From positions 1 through 42,192 of IMG/VR virus record IMGVR_UViG_3300046777_000513: a stretch of DNA of 42,192 bases; one strand, written 5' to 3'. The DNA is from a virus. The notes under the pieces were generated by a model. The model did not search any database, was not told the origin of the DNA, and was given only the letters and a program-made list of their open reading frames with translations. Of the stretch, positions 1 through 6,195 are shown piece after piece; within the stretch, counting starts at the first letter, position 1; each line of letters opens with the position of its first letter. The position numbers were made by a program, and so were the translations under genes.

Positions 1-127
1 GTCTTTTTCTCACTCGTTGGGTCACTCTTATGGACACTGGCAGGATTTCTCCAACGAGATCCTCCGCTGTTCTTAGTCGAAGCAGTGGCAGTCATTATTT
101 ATTTTGCAGGAGTTATTTCATGGCTAT
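1..127. repeat. Terminal overlap of a circular contig (left copy)
   Basis: These 127 bases are identical to the last 127 bases of the window. A perfect end overlap of exactly 127 bases is what a de Bruijn assembler with k=127 leaves on a circular contig, so it is probably an assembly overlap and not the phage's biological terminal repeat. A coding frame runs through the junction, which supports correct closure. Confidence 0.95.
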
Positions 128-135
128 CTCTTTAA
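1..135 (+). CDS. Small membrane protein, 3' part (gene split by contig junction)
   Basis: This is the C-terminal part of the gene that starts at 41985. Joined through the circular overlap it encodes 71 residues ending in a TAA at 133-135. The protein is very hydrophobic, with about two membrane segments separated by a short turn containing LQRDPP, and has no enzymatic motif. Its end overlaps the start of the next gene (ATG at 120), which is typical of this tightly packed early series. I do not recognise a named family with certainty. Its role is unknown; membrane location is inferred from hydrophobicity only. Confidence 0.7.
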   Translation, partial: VFFSLVGSLLWTLAGFLQRDPPLFLVEAVAVIIYFAGVISWLSL

Positions 136-341
136 AAACCAAAGCCCTGTGTGCTGTCTGTTTCGTTGCAGGGATGTGGTTCAGCCTCCAACTTGCGGTG
201 TTTAATAATTACTTTCACCGCATCTCGTGCGGAGATCAGACGGGTTACACCACACTCACGAGCTACGAGCATGACGAATTGATCTGTGTCTGGAGACAGA
301 ACAGCTATCCATTCAAAACTCTATCAGGGAGGAAAGTATGA
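120..341 (+). CDS. Small protein with N-terminal membrane anchor or signal, unknown function
   Basis: A 73-residue protein. I chose the ATG at 120 because AGGAG lies just upstream; a longer in-frame ATG at 30 lies inside the preceding gene and has no ribosome-binding site. Residues about 7-27 form a hydrophobic segment after a basic start (MAISLKTK), like a signal peptide or membrane anchor. The rest is polar and contains two cysteines, so it may lie in the periplasm. The stop overlaps the next start as ATGA at 338-341, which suggests coupled translation. No family recognised. Confidence 0.7.
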   Translation: MAISLKTKALCAVCFVAGMWFSLQLAVFNNYFHRISCGDQTGYTTLTSYEHDELICVWRQNSYPFKTLSGRKV

Positions 342-442
342 ACGAGAACCAAAAGAAGAACACTGATCAATACCGCAACGGTTGGGATCAGATCTTTGGC
401 AAGAAGAAGGATGAGAAATCACAGGAAAAGGATCAAAAATGA
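338..442 (+). CDS. 34-residue hydrophilic phage protein
   Basis: A very short gene held between its neighbours by ATGA overlaps on both sides (338-341 and 439-442), with a GGAGG ribosome-binding site at 328-332. The product is rich in lysine, glutamine and asparagine and contains the stretch DQYRNGWDQIFGKKK. Double translational coupling and an ideal binding site argue that it is real. Function unknown; probably cytoplasmic. Confidence 0.65.
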   Translation: MNENQKKNTDQYRNGWDQIFGKKKDEKSQEKDQK

Positions 443-645
443 AAGTTCTTATTATCTTGGAGGACACCCCTAACGGGATCTACCCAGAGATCAGGTGGCG
501 GGATAACGGGTGCTGTGATCATGCAGCTGACTCAATTTGTATGCACCTCGCAACATTCTTGGCAAAGCACATCGAAGAATTGGCTAAATCACATACGTTG
601 AAAGTAGATAAGCAGGGTATGCAGAAGCTTACCGATTGGCAATAG
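439..645 (+). CDS. Hypothetical 68-residue early protein
   Basis: Starts within an ATGA overlap with the preceding gene. The product begins with a beta-strand-like stretch (MKVLIILED), then a WRDNGCCDHAAD segment with two adjacent cysteines and a histidine, then a helical C-terminal half. No family recognised and no membrane segment. The gene closes the run of small early genes before the regulator and integrase. Confidence 0.7.
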   Translation: MKVLIILEDTPNGIYPEIRWRDNGCCDHAADSICMHLATFLAKHIEELAKSHTLKVDKQGMQKLTDWQ

Positions 646-653
646 TCGTTGAC

Positions 654-688
654 GTGGGAATCTGACTAGTTCAGAATCCATCTCCCAC
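654..688 (+). promoter_or_regulatory. Stem-loop just upstream of the MarR-like gene
   Basis: GTGGGA (654-659) pairs with TCCCAC (683-688), enclosing a second stem TCTGA (661-665) with TCAGA (671-675). It ends directly before the AAGGAGG ribosome-binding site of the gene at 702. There is no T-tract, so it is not a classical terminator; it could be a leader structure or operator. Moderate support. Confidence 0.4.
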
Positions 689-701
689 AAGGAGGTGGCT
701 T

Positions 702-1019
702 ATGGATGCTTGGAATGCCTTACGGCTTCTCACAGAAGCACAGAAGATAGACCCTGACATGCCTTTGCAGCAGCTCATGTGTCTTCTCGTGGTCTCTGAG
801 AACCCAGACGGAATGTCTCTAACCGATCTAGCTAGTGCCGTTGGTGTGACCTTGGCTTCTGCGTCTCGTTACGTGGGAGCACTGGGGAAGATCAATCGCA
901 GGAAAGAGGAAGGTCTCAACTTCCTTGAGGCCTTTGAGGATCCTCTAGAGAGACGGAAAAAGATCATTCGTCTGACACCAAGAGGAAGGACTGCAGTGAA
1001 GAAAATTCTAGGAGCCTAA
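702..1019 (+). CDS. MarR-like winged-helix transcriptional regulator
   Basis: A 105-residue protein with a strong AAGGAGG binding site. Residues about 22-60 read as the helices and helix-turn-helix of a MarR-type winged helix (PLQQLMCLLVV, then MSLTDLASAVGVTLASASRY). The end (EDPLERRKKIIRLTPRGR) matches the basic wing and last strand of MarR proteins, where an aspartate-arginine wing is followed by LTPRG. It is shorter than typical MarR proteins (about 140 residues), mostly lacking outer dimerisation helices. It lies one base upstream of the integrase gene, so the two are likely co-transcribed. Inference: a regulator of lysogeny or an excision factor. Ligand and operator unknown. Confidence 0.75.
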   Translation: MDAWNALRLLTEAQKIDPDMPLQQLMCLLVVSENPDGMSLTDLASAVGVTLASASRYVGALGKINRRKEEGLNFLEAFEDPLERRKKIIRLTPRGRTAVKKILGA

Positions 1020-1020
1020 T

Positions 1021-2049
1021 ATGCCTATCTACAATCGAGGTAAGAAGTTTATGGTCTCTATTGGCAGTGGTGCCAATCGTTACCGTGCAACTTTCAGCAG
1101 CTACAGTGAGGCTGTTTTAGACGAGAAGAAGCAGGAACTGATCAGAAGTGGTGCTCAGCTCCCTGCAGAGTTCCTCCCCCAGGAGAACCGCAAGCCTACC
1201 CTTCAAGATGCCTTTGACATCACCCTGCGTGAGGTCTGGTCACAGAAGAAGAGCAACCATGGCAAGCGTTCGGCTGAGTTCGTCCTTAAGCTTCTTGGTA
1301 AGGACAAGCTGATCGAAGAGGTCAACACTAGTCTCATCCGTGAGCTGGTGGCTGAGCTGGAGGAGGACTTTGGTAATGCGGGGTCAACCGTCAATGCCAA
1401 GCTCTCGTCCCTGTCTATGATGCTCAAGACTGCAGCTGATGAAGGGTGGCTAGAGAGCCTACCCCGTATCAAGAGACGCAAGCCAGGTGATCACCGTATC
1501 CGTTGGCTTGATGGTGAAGAGGAAATGCTAGTCCTCAACGCTTGCACCAAGTTCGACTTCATGGATCTCCGTGACTTCGTGATCTGTGCAATCGATACGG
1601 GCTTTCGTCGGATGGAACTCCTCAAGTTTAAATACAAGGAGTACCGGAACGGGATGCTTCACCTGCACCCTGATCAGACGAAGACAAGTAAGGCTAGGGC
1701 AGTTCCTGCGACTGCTAGGGTTCACGATATCCTCGTGTCTCGTAGCAACTCAGAGAGTGTCTTTGCTGGGCTGTCAGAGAAGCAACTCTATCGCCAGTGG
1801 GATGAGGTTCGGGCTTTCCTAGGGAAGACCAATGATCCTCAATTCGTGATCCACATGCTGAGACATACATGTGCTTCTCGACTGGCAATGCAGGACAAGA
1901 GTGCTCAGTTCATCCAAGCATGGATGGGTCATTCTACTCCGATCACCACTGCACGGTACATGCACCTTGCACCTGGTAAACTGAAGGAGGGAGTTGAAGC
2001 ACTCGAACAATACAGGACAAGTAATGCTCCTGTTTTGAGGACTGCATAA
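1021..2049 (+). CDS. int: Tyrosine integrase
   Basis: A 342-residue site-specific recombinase of the phage integrase family. The N-terminal third holds arm-binding and core-binding regions. The catalytic domain occupies about 160-330. The expected catalytic residues are visible: Arg196 in GFRRMEL, Lys224 in the beta-hairpin KTSKARAVP, His278-x-x-Arg281 in HMLRHT, His304 in WMGHS and the nucleophile Tyr313 in ARYMHL. It starts one base after the MarR-like stop. Immediately downstream is a 3' fragment of a tRNA-Leu gene, the presumed attP, so the protein should integrate the genome into a host tRNA-Leu gene. All catalytic residues are intact, so it is presumably active. Confidence 0.96.
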   Translation: MPIYNRGKKFMVSIGSGANRYRATFSSYSEAVLDEKKQELIRSGAQLPAEFLPQENRKPTLQDAFDITLREVWSQKKSNHGKRSAEFVLKLLGKDKLIEEVNTSLIRELVAELEEDFGNAGSTVNAKLSSLSMMLKTAADEGWLESLPRIKRRKPGDHRIRWLDGEEEMLVLNACTKFDFMDLRDFVICAIDTGFRRMELLKFKYKEYRNGMLHLHPDQTKTSKARAVPATARVHDILVSRSNSESVFAGLSEKQLYRQWDEVRAFLGKTNDPQFVIHMLRHTCASRLAMQDKSAQFIQAWMGHSTPITTARYMHLAPGKLKEGVEALEQYRTSNAPVLRTA

Positions 2050-2053
2050 AGAG

Positions 2054-2093
2054 TTGTCACAGGCTGTCACAGCAGGTGTTTTAACTGTGACAG
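2054..2093 (+). promoter_or_regulatory. Cluster of integrase arm-type site candidates (three GTCACAG repeats)
   Basis: TTGTCACAG (2054-2062), CTGTCACAG (2064-2072) and CTGTGACAG (2085-2093). The first two are direct repeats 10 bp apart, one helical turn. The third is the exact reverse complement of the second. Such repeats beside an attP core are typical arm sites for a tyrosine integrase or an excision factor. Function inferred. Confidence 0.6.
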
Positions 2094-2113
2094 ATCATTG
2101 ATTGACCAAAAAT

Positions 2114-2254
2114 AATCCGTAGGGATTTCAATTGGTTATGTGGCTGATGGCTGAGAGATTGAGGCTTAAAATCCCTCGGCCGCAAGGCTGTCCGGGTTCG
2201 ACCCCCGGTGTCCGCACCACCTCTAACCTCTTGAAATTCCTACGGAATTAGAGG
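2114..2254 (+). repeat. Inverted and direct repeats flanking the attP core
   Basis: The 16 bases at 2116-2131 and the reverse complement of 2231-2246 match at 15 of 16 positions (TCCGTAGGGATTTCAA against TTGAAATTCCTACGGA). CCTCTAA (2220-2226) and TTAGAGG (2248-2254) form a further local stem. GACCAAAAA also occurs directly repeated at 2104-2112 and 2256-2264, just outside. The arrangement is centred on the tRNA fragment. Confidence 0.6.
2165..2219 (+). other. attP: attP core: 3' part of a tRNA-Leu(UAA) gene
   Basis: The sequence runs from an anticodon loop CTTAAAA (anticodon TAA) through a variable arm, a T arm (CCGGG, TTCGACC, CCCGG) and the 3' acceptor strand TGTCCGC followed by ACCA. It resembles bacterial tRNA-Leu(UAA) 3' halves. 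Upstream bases do not supply the 5' acceptor strand (GCGGACA needed) or a paired anticodon stem, so this is not a complete tRNA gene. Phages integrating in tRNA genes carry such a 3' part to restore the host tRNA. The crossover is expected in the anticodon-loop region. Confidence 0.88.
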
Positions 2255-2313
2255 CGACCAAAAAGCCCCTAGGCAACCCTTTCAAACAGGCAATTAAAAG
2301 TTGGCACAAAAAA

Positions 2314-2322
2314 CTGTGACAA
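2314..2322 (+). promoter_or_regulatory. Distal arm-type site candidate
   Basis: CTGTGACAA is the exact reverse complement of the first copy at 2054-2062 and lies on the other side of the tRNA fragment, giving arm sites on both flanks of the presumed core. Confidence 0.55.
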
Positions 2323-2379
2323 CTTTGCTTATTTTTGTGCATAAATAGAACAAAGCCAGTACAAACTGTGGCTAAGTTT

Positions 2380-2403
2380 CTATAGTCCTACAATTGGATA
2401 ACC
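2380..2403 (+). promoter_or_regulatory. Phage-type promoter motif, copy 1 (upstream of RNA polymerase gene)
   Basis: Contains CTATAGTCCTACAATTGGAT, shared nearly exactly with copies at 5018, 14521 and 37901. By analogy with T7 promoters, 16-17 conserved bases are followed by the GG-purine start, here GGATA with a start near 2396. It lies about 75 bases upstream of the polymerase ATG. Inference: recognised by the phage RNA polymerase (autoregulation). Confidence 0.7.
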
Positions 2404-2408
2404 TAAGG

Positions 2409-2426
2409 GTAAAACTATAGTTTTAC
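2409..2426 (+). promoter_or_regulatory. 18-bp perfect palindrome, candidate operator of the RNA polymerase gene
   Basis: GTAAAACTATAGTTTTAC equals its own reverse complement over all 18 bases. It lies about 13 bases after the presumed start of promoter copy 1 and 43 bases before the polymerase ATG. A perfect palindrome of this length is the size of a dimeric winged-helix operator. A possible host-type promoter (TTGGAT, 16 bp, TATAGT at 2395-2422) overlaps it. Regulatory role inferred. Confidence 0.6.
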
Positions 2427-2469
2427 TTATAAGGTTATATACATAGGTATAAATAAACTAGAGAGAACT

Positions 2470-4986
2470 ATGACTATACATCAAGTTACACAAGAAGACG
2501 ACTTAATGACGACCCAACTTAGACTTGAAGAAGAGATGACTAAGCGTGGTCAGGAACGTTATTTGCGTGACATTTCCAAAGCCAAGTCTTCACAACGGGA
2601 AGAAGGTACTGCCTACGGACAGGCAATCTTGGCTCATCGTCTTGAATTGCTCTCAGACGGCATCCGTCAGTGGGTCGAGGAGACTTCTAAGGGTGTCGCG
2701 GGTAACCGTAACCTAGCCTTCAAGAAAATCAGGGATATGGATCCAAATACCTTAGCGTTCCTAACCCTGAAGCATGTTCTCTCTGGGGTATCTTCCATCC
2801 GTACGGTTCAATTCGTCGGGGTAGCCATTGGCACTGCCGTCGAGGATGAGCTGAGATTCGCTAAGATCCGTGAGACGGAGAAGAAGAAGTACGAGAAGCT
2901 TGTGACGGGGGCTAAGAAGCGTTCCAGCTACCACTACAAGCACATCTATGCCGTCCGTCAGGCACAACGTGTGGATAACTGGGAAAAGTGGACACGGACT
3001 GATCGTCTCCACGTAGGGGTCAAACTCCTAGACATCTGCATGGCAACCGTGGGCATCGTTGAGATCACCCACCAGCGTGTCGAGAAGGATCAGGCTCTCA
3101 AATACGTCCGTGCCTTGCCTGAGACCATCGAATGGATCGAACGTAAGAACGAGATCACTCAGTTCCTCCGTCCTGTCTATGAACCCATGGTTGTCCAGCC
3201 AAGGGACTGGGAAGACCCGTTCACAGGTGGCTACATCAGCTCCAACATCAAGCCCCTGAAGCTCGTGAAGACCAAGAACAGGGCTTACCTGGACGAGCTG
3301 AAGAACATGGACATGCCGATTGTCTATGAGGCTGTGAACGCCATTCAGAGAACCCCATGGCAGATCAATAGTCAGGTCATGGAGGTCATGAGCAGCCTTT
3401 GGGACAATGGCTCTGTCCTAGGTGGCCTTCCTCCTCGTGAGGGGATCCCTATGCCTCAGGTTCCGTTCGACATTGAGACGAACGAGCAAGCCAAGAAGGA
3501 GTATCGGATCCAAGCAGCAAAGACCCACATGCAGAACCTATCAATTCTAGGACAAAGGATTGGGTTCTCGATTGCATTGGGTATCGCCAAACGCTTCGAG
3601 CCTTATCGAAAGATCTTCTTTCCCTACCAGTTGGACTTCAGGGGTCGGATCTATGCGGTGCCACACCTGAACCCTCAGGGATCTGACTATCAGAAGGCAC
3701 TCTTGCGTTTCGCAAACGGCAAACCACTCGGTGAAGAGGGGTGGAAATGGTTGGCTATCCACGGTGCAAACGTGGCTGGCTATGACAAAGCGTCCCTAGA
3801 GGACAGAGTGAATTGGGTACAAGACAATGAAGAGGAAATTATCCGTATTGCAACTGATCCCTTCAATCACAGAGGCTGGGCAAGTTCTGTTGGTGGGGTT
3901 GAGATTGACAAGCCCTGGCAGTTCTTGGCTTTTTGTTTCGAGTGGAAGGGTTACTGCGAGTATGGTGATACGTTCGTATCGAAACTGCCCGTGGCTATGG
4001 ACGGTTCATGCTCTGGCATCCAACACTTCTCAGCAATGCTCAGGGACAAAACCGGTGGCTCAGCAGTTAACTTGGTTCCGCAAGATCTTCCAGCAGATGT
4101 GTACCAGCTGGTTGCCAACAAAGTCCTCGAACAAATCAACGAAGACATCGTCTCTGGGACAGAAGACGGATTGGGACACACTGACGAAGGTACAGCATAC
4201 GTGGTCGAAGGGACGAAGACCCTTGCCGCCCAGTGGCTGCGATTCGGAATTACGAGAAAAGTAACCAAGCGTTCGGTGATGACGCTGGCCTATGGATCGA
4301 AGGAGTACGGATTCAAAGAGCAATTGATGGAGGACATCATTCGTCCTGCCAAACAATCGGGGAAAGAGTTTCCATTCTCGGGGGATGGTTATCGTGCTGC
4401 AGCTTACATGGCCAAGGCCATTTGGGTTGCCGTGAATAAGACACTCGTAAAAGCTTCGGAAGCCATGAAGTGGCTCCAACACGCTGCATCTCTAGCTGCA
4501 GGAGAACAGTTGCCAGTTCGCTGGACAACACCTGTCGGTTTCCCTGTGATGCAAGCGTATCCAGATCTAGCCATTCGTACCGTCAAAACAGCTATCAACG
4601 GAAAGACCGTGAAGCTGACGATGTACAAAGAGCAGGACAAGCTAGATCGTCGAAAGCAATCCCAAGGTATAGCACCCAACTATGTTCACTCATGCGATGC
4701 AGCACACATGATGCTGACCGTTGTTCGAGCGAAACAAGCTGGGATCAATAACTTCGCAATGATCCATGATTCCTTTGGAACAACTGCTGGTGATGTTGAA
4801 GATCTCTACCACGTAGTGAGAGAGAGCTTTGTCGAGATGTATGAAGACATCCCTGTCTTAGAAAACTTCAGGGACGATATTGTTCAGCAATTAAGTGACG
4901 ATGCGAAGTTAAACTTAGAACCGTTACCTGCACGTGGCGAACTGGATTTGAGTAAGGTGTGCCAGTCACGCTACTGCTTTGCCTAG
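2470..4986 (+). CDS. T7-like single-subunit DNA-directed RNA polymerase
   Basis: An 838-residue enzyme (T7 gp1 has 883) that transcribes phage genes in the cytoplasm. Motif A is VAMDGSCSGIQHF with catalytic Asp511. Motif B is VTKRSVMTLAYGS with Lys600 and Tyr608 at the spacing of T7 K631 and Y639. Motif C is AMIHDSFG with His766 and Asp767. The C-terminus ends in CFA, comparable to the T7 terminal FAFA foot. A GAGAGAA sequence precedes the ATG at 2470. The gene is preceded by a phage promoter copy and an 18-bp palindrome, suggesting both autoregulation and repression, and is followed by a hairpin. Placing it after an integrase and attP is usual in temperate T7-like phages. Confidence 0.98.
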   Translation: MTIHQVTQEDDLMTTQLRLEEEMTKRGQERYLRDISKAKSSQREEGTAYGQAILAHRLELLSDGIRQWVEETSKGVAGNRNLAFKKIRDMDPNTLAFLTLKHVLSGVSSIRTVQFVGVAIGTAVEDELRFAKIRETEKKKYEKLVTGAKKRSSYHYKHIYAVRQAQRVDNWEKWTRTDRLHVGVKLLDICMATVGIVEITHQRVEKDQALKYVRALPETIEWIERKNEITQFLRPVYEPMVVQPRDWEDPFTGGYISSNIKPLKLVKTKNRAYLDELKNMDMPIVYEAVNAIQRTPWQINSQVMEVMSSLWDNGSVLGGLPPREGIPMPQVPFDIETNEQAKKEYRIQAAKTHMQNLSILGQRIGFSIALGIAKRFEPYRKIFFPYQLDFRGRIYAVPHLNPQGSDYQKALLRFANGKPLGEEGWKWLAIHGANVAGYDKASLEDRVNWVQDNEEEIIRIATDPFNHRGWASSVGGVEIDKPWQFLAFCFEWKGYCEYGDTFVSKLPVAMDGSCSGIQHFSAMLRDKTGGSAVNLVPQDLPADVYQLVANKVLEQINEDIVSGTEDGLGHTDEGTAYVVEGTKTLAAQWLRFGITRKVTKRSVMTLAYGSKEYGFKEQLMEDIIRPAKQSGKEFPFSGDGYRAAAYMAKAIWVAVNKTLVKASEAMKWLQHAASLAAGEQLPVRWTTPVGFPVMQAYPDLAIRTVKTAINGKTVKLTMYKEQDKLDRRKQSQGIAPNYVHSCDAAHMMLTVVRAKQAGINNFAMIHDSFGTTAGDVEDLYHVVRESFVEMYEDIPVLENFRDDIVQQLSDDAKLNLEPLPARGELDLSKVCQSRYCFA

Positions 4987-4993
4987 AATATTA

Positions 4994-5018
4994 CCAGAGG
5001 GCAAGATTTGCCCTTTGG
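4994..5018 (+). terminator. 11-bp hairpin after the RNA polymerase gene
   Basis: CCAGAGGGCAA (4994-5004) pairs fully with TTGCCCTTTGG (5008-5018) with one G-T pair and a 3-base loop. There is no long T-tract, so it may act as a terminator or as an RNA processing site. Its last base is the first base of the conserved part of promoter copy 2. Confidence 0.55.
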
Positions 5019-5036
5019 TCCTACAATTGGATAACC
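5018..5036 (+). promoter_or_regulatory. Phage-type promoter motif, copy 2 (upstream of replication module)
   Basis: GTCCTACAATTGGATAACC matches copy 1 exactly over these 19 bases. The upstream CTATA part of the motif is replaced by the preceding hairpin. Presumed start at GGATA near 5029, giving a leader of about 32 bases to the ATG at 5061. Confidence 0.65.
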
Positions 5037-5060
5037 AGCCGCATATTATGAGGAGACTTA

Positions 5061-5171
5061 ATGTTCAATGTGGTAATGCCCGACGGAACTGTTCGGGTTT
5101 GTAAGACGAAGGCAGAAGCCTTTCGAGTTATTTCAGAAATGAAAGAAGCCTATCAGGGCTATTTTAAATAA
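5061..5171 (+). CDS. 36-residue hypothetical protein
   Basis: A short gene with a perfect GAGGAG binding site, first in the transcript from promoter copy 2. The product starts with a beta-like stretch (MFNVVMPDGTVRVCKTK) and ends in a helix (AEAFRVISEMKEAYQGYF). This looks like a minimal strand-helix fold found in several small phage proteins. No function assigned. It ends 8 bases before the SSB start. Confidence 0.6.
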   Translation: MFNVVMPDGTVRVCKTKAEAFRVISEMKEAYQGYFK

Positions 5172-5179
5172 GGACTTTT

Positions 5180-5800
5180 ATGAGCAAGAAACCAAAGCTC
5201 CCCCGCTATGTAACACCTATGGGGGTTGCACAATATCCATACCTCACAAAGCCCGACACTAAGTTCAATCCAGACGGAGAGTACAAAGTAAACCTCGAGA
5301 TTCCAGCTGAGGAAGCTTCAGAAATCATGTCCTTCTTGGATGAACAGTTGGAAGCTTCTGTGGCCAAGGCAAAGGAAGAGAACAAAGGCAAGAAGATCAA
5401 GGAAGGCGACGCCCCTTATTCAGTGAATGAGGACACAGGCAAGGTAACCTTGAAGTTCAAACTGAAAGCCAAAGTCACAACTAAGAGTGGTGATGAGTGG
5501 GAACAAAAGGTTGCAGTCTTTGATGCCAAAGGAACACCTGTAACTAAAACACCTAACATTGGTGGTGGTTCAAAGATGAAGGTCTCTTACGAGGTCATTC
5601 CTTTTTACACCTCTCTAGTAGGTGCAGGGATCTCCCTACGTATGCGAGCTGTGCAAGTGATTGAGCTTGTAGAGTTCAGTGGTGGGGCTAGTGCCGATTC
5701 ATTCGGCTTCGGTAAAGAAGACGGTTACGAAGCAGATAATTCTGCTGAAGAGAATAATGAGTTCAAAGACGAAAGCGACAGCGAAGCGGAAGACTTCTAA
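5180..5800 (+). CDS. Single-stranded DNA-binding protein (T7 gp2.5-like)
   Basis: A 206-residue protein (T7 gp2.5 has 232). The N-terminal about 165 residues look like an OB-fold domain beginning PRYVTPMGVAQYPYL. The end is highly acidic, from about 180 to 206, and finishes in DSEAEDF. An acidic tail closing with phenylalanine is the hallmark of gp2.5, where it contacts DNA polymerase and primase-helicase. The protein coats single strands during replication and recombination. Its 3' end overlaps the endonuclease gene by 44 bases in another frame. Confidence 0.88.
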   Translation: MSKKPKLPRYVTPMGVAQYPYLTKPDTKFNPDGEYKVNLEIPAEEASEIMSFLDEQLEASVAKAKEENKGKKIKEGDAPYSVNEDTGKVTLKFKLKAKVTTKSGDEWEQKVAVFDAKGTPVTKTPNIGGGSKMKVSYEVIPFYTSLVGAGISLRMRAVQVIELVEFSGGASADSFGFGKEDGYEADNSAEENNEFKDESDSEAEDF

Positions 5801-6194
5801 GTCGTTATCGTCAAAACAAGTGGGACTTAAATATGGGTTCCGCTCAGGTTTGGAAGAAGCAATAGCGAATAGGCTCACCTCGAAAGGGGTGGGCTTTTCA
5901 TTTGAAGAGCTGACTATCAACTACACGAAGCCAGCGAGGGTTTCCAAATACACACCTGACTTTGTTTTAGAAAACGACATTATCATAGAATCTAAGGGTC
6001 GGTTCCTCACTGAGGATCGACAAAAACATTTATTAGTGAAGGCACAACACCCTGAATTAGATATCAGGTTTGTCTTCAGCAACTCCAAGACCAAGATCAG
6101 CAAGAGGTCAAAGACTACCTATGCTGACTGGTGCATCAAGAACGGGTTTCAGTATGCAGATAAGGAAATCCCTGATGCGTGGTTGAAGGAATAA
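5757..6194 (+). CDS. Endonuclease I, Holliday-junction resolvase (T7 gp3-like)
   Basis: A 145-residue protein (T7 gp3 has 149) that resolves branched DNA and degrades host DNA. The PD-(D/E)xK nuclease core is clear: Glu33 in FRSGLEEAIA, Asp68 in YTPDFVL, and Glu78 with Lys80 in IIESKGRF. The following HLL..AQHPELDIRFVFS is close to T7 gp3. I chose ATG 5757, inside the end of the SSB gene, since it restores the basic lysine-rich N-terminal arm; upstream starts would only add residues encoded by the SSB acidic tail. A weak GAAGAG precedes it. Confidence 0.93.
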   Translation: MSSKTKATAKRKTSKSLSSKQVGLKYGFRSGLEEAIANRLTSKGVGFSFEELTINYTKPARVSKYTPDFVLENDIIIESKGRFLTEDRQKHLLVKAQHPELDIRFVFSNSKTKISKRSKTTYADWCIKNGFQYADKEIPDAWLKE

Positions 6195-6195
6195 T

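Larger units (their letters stand above)
2050..2469 (+). other. Non-coding attachment and regulatory region between int and RNA polymerase genes
   Basis: A 420-base gap that holds, in order, integrase arm-type repeats, an inverted-repeat pair around a tRNA-Leu 3' fragment, another arm-type repeat, a phage promoter copy, an 18-bp palindrome and the polymerase leader. No protein gene is credible here. Confidence 0.8.

Noticed and set aside
1203-1481. Minus-strand open frames, here and elsewhere
   Set aside because: All minus-strand frames overlap strongly supported + strand genes and lack binding sites or recognisable products.
2133-2219. Complete tRNA-Leu gene
   Set aside because: The 5' acceptor strand GCGGACA is absent and the anticodon stem does not pair, so only a 3' fragment is present.
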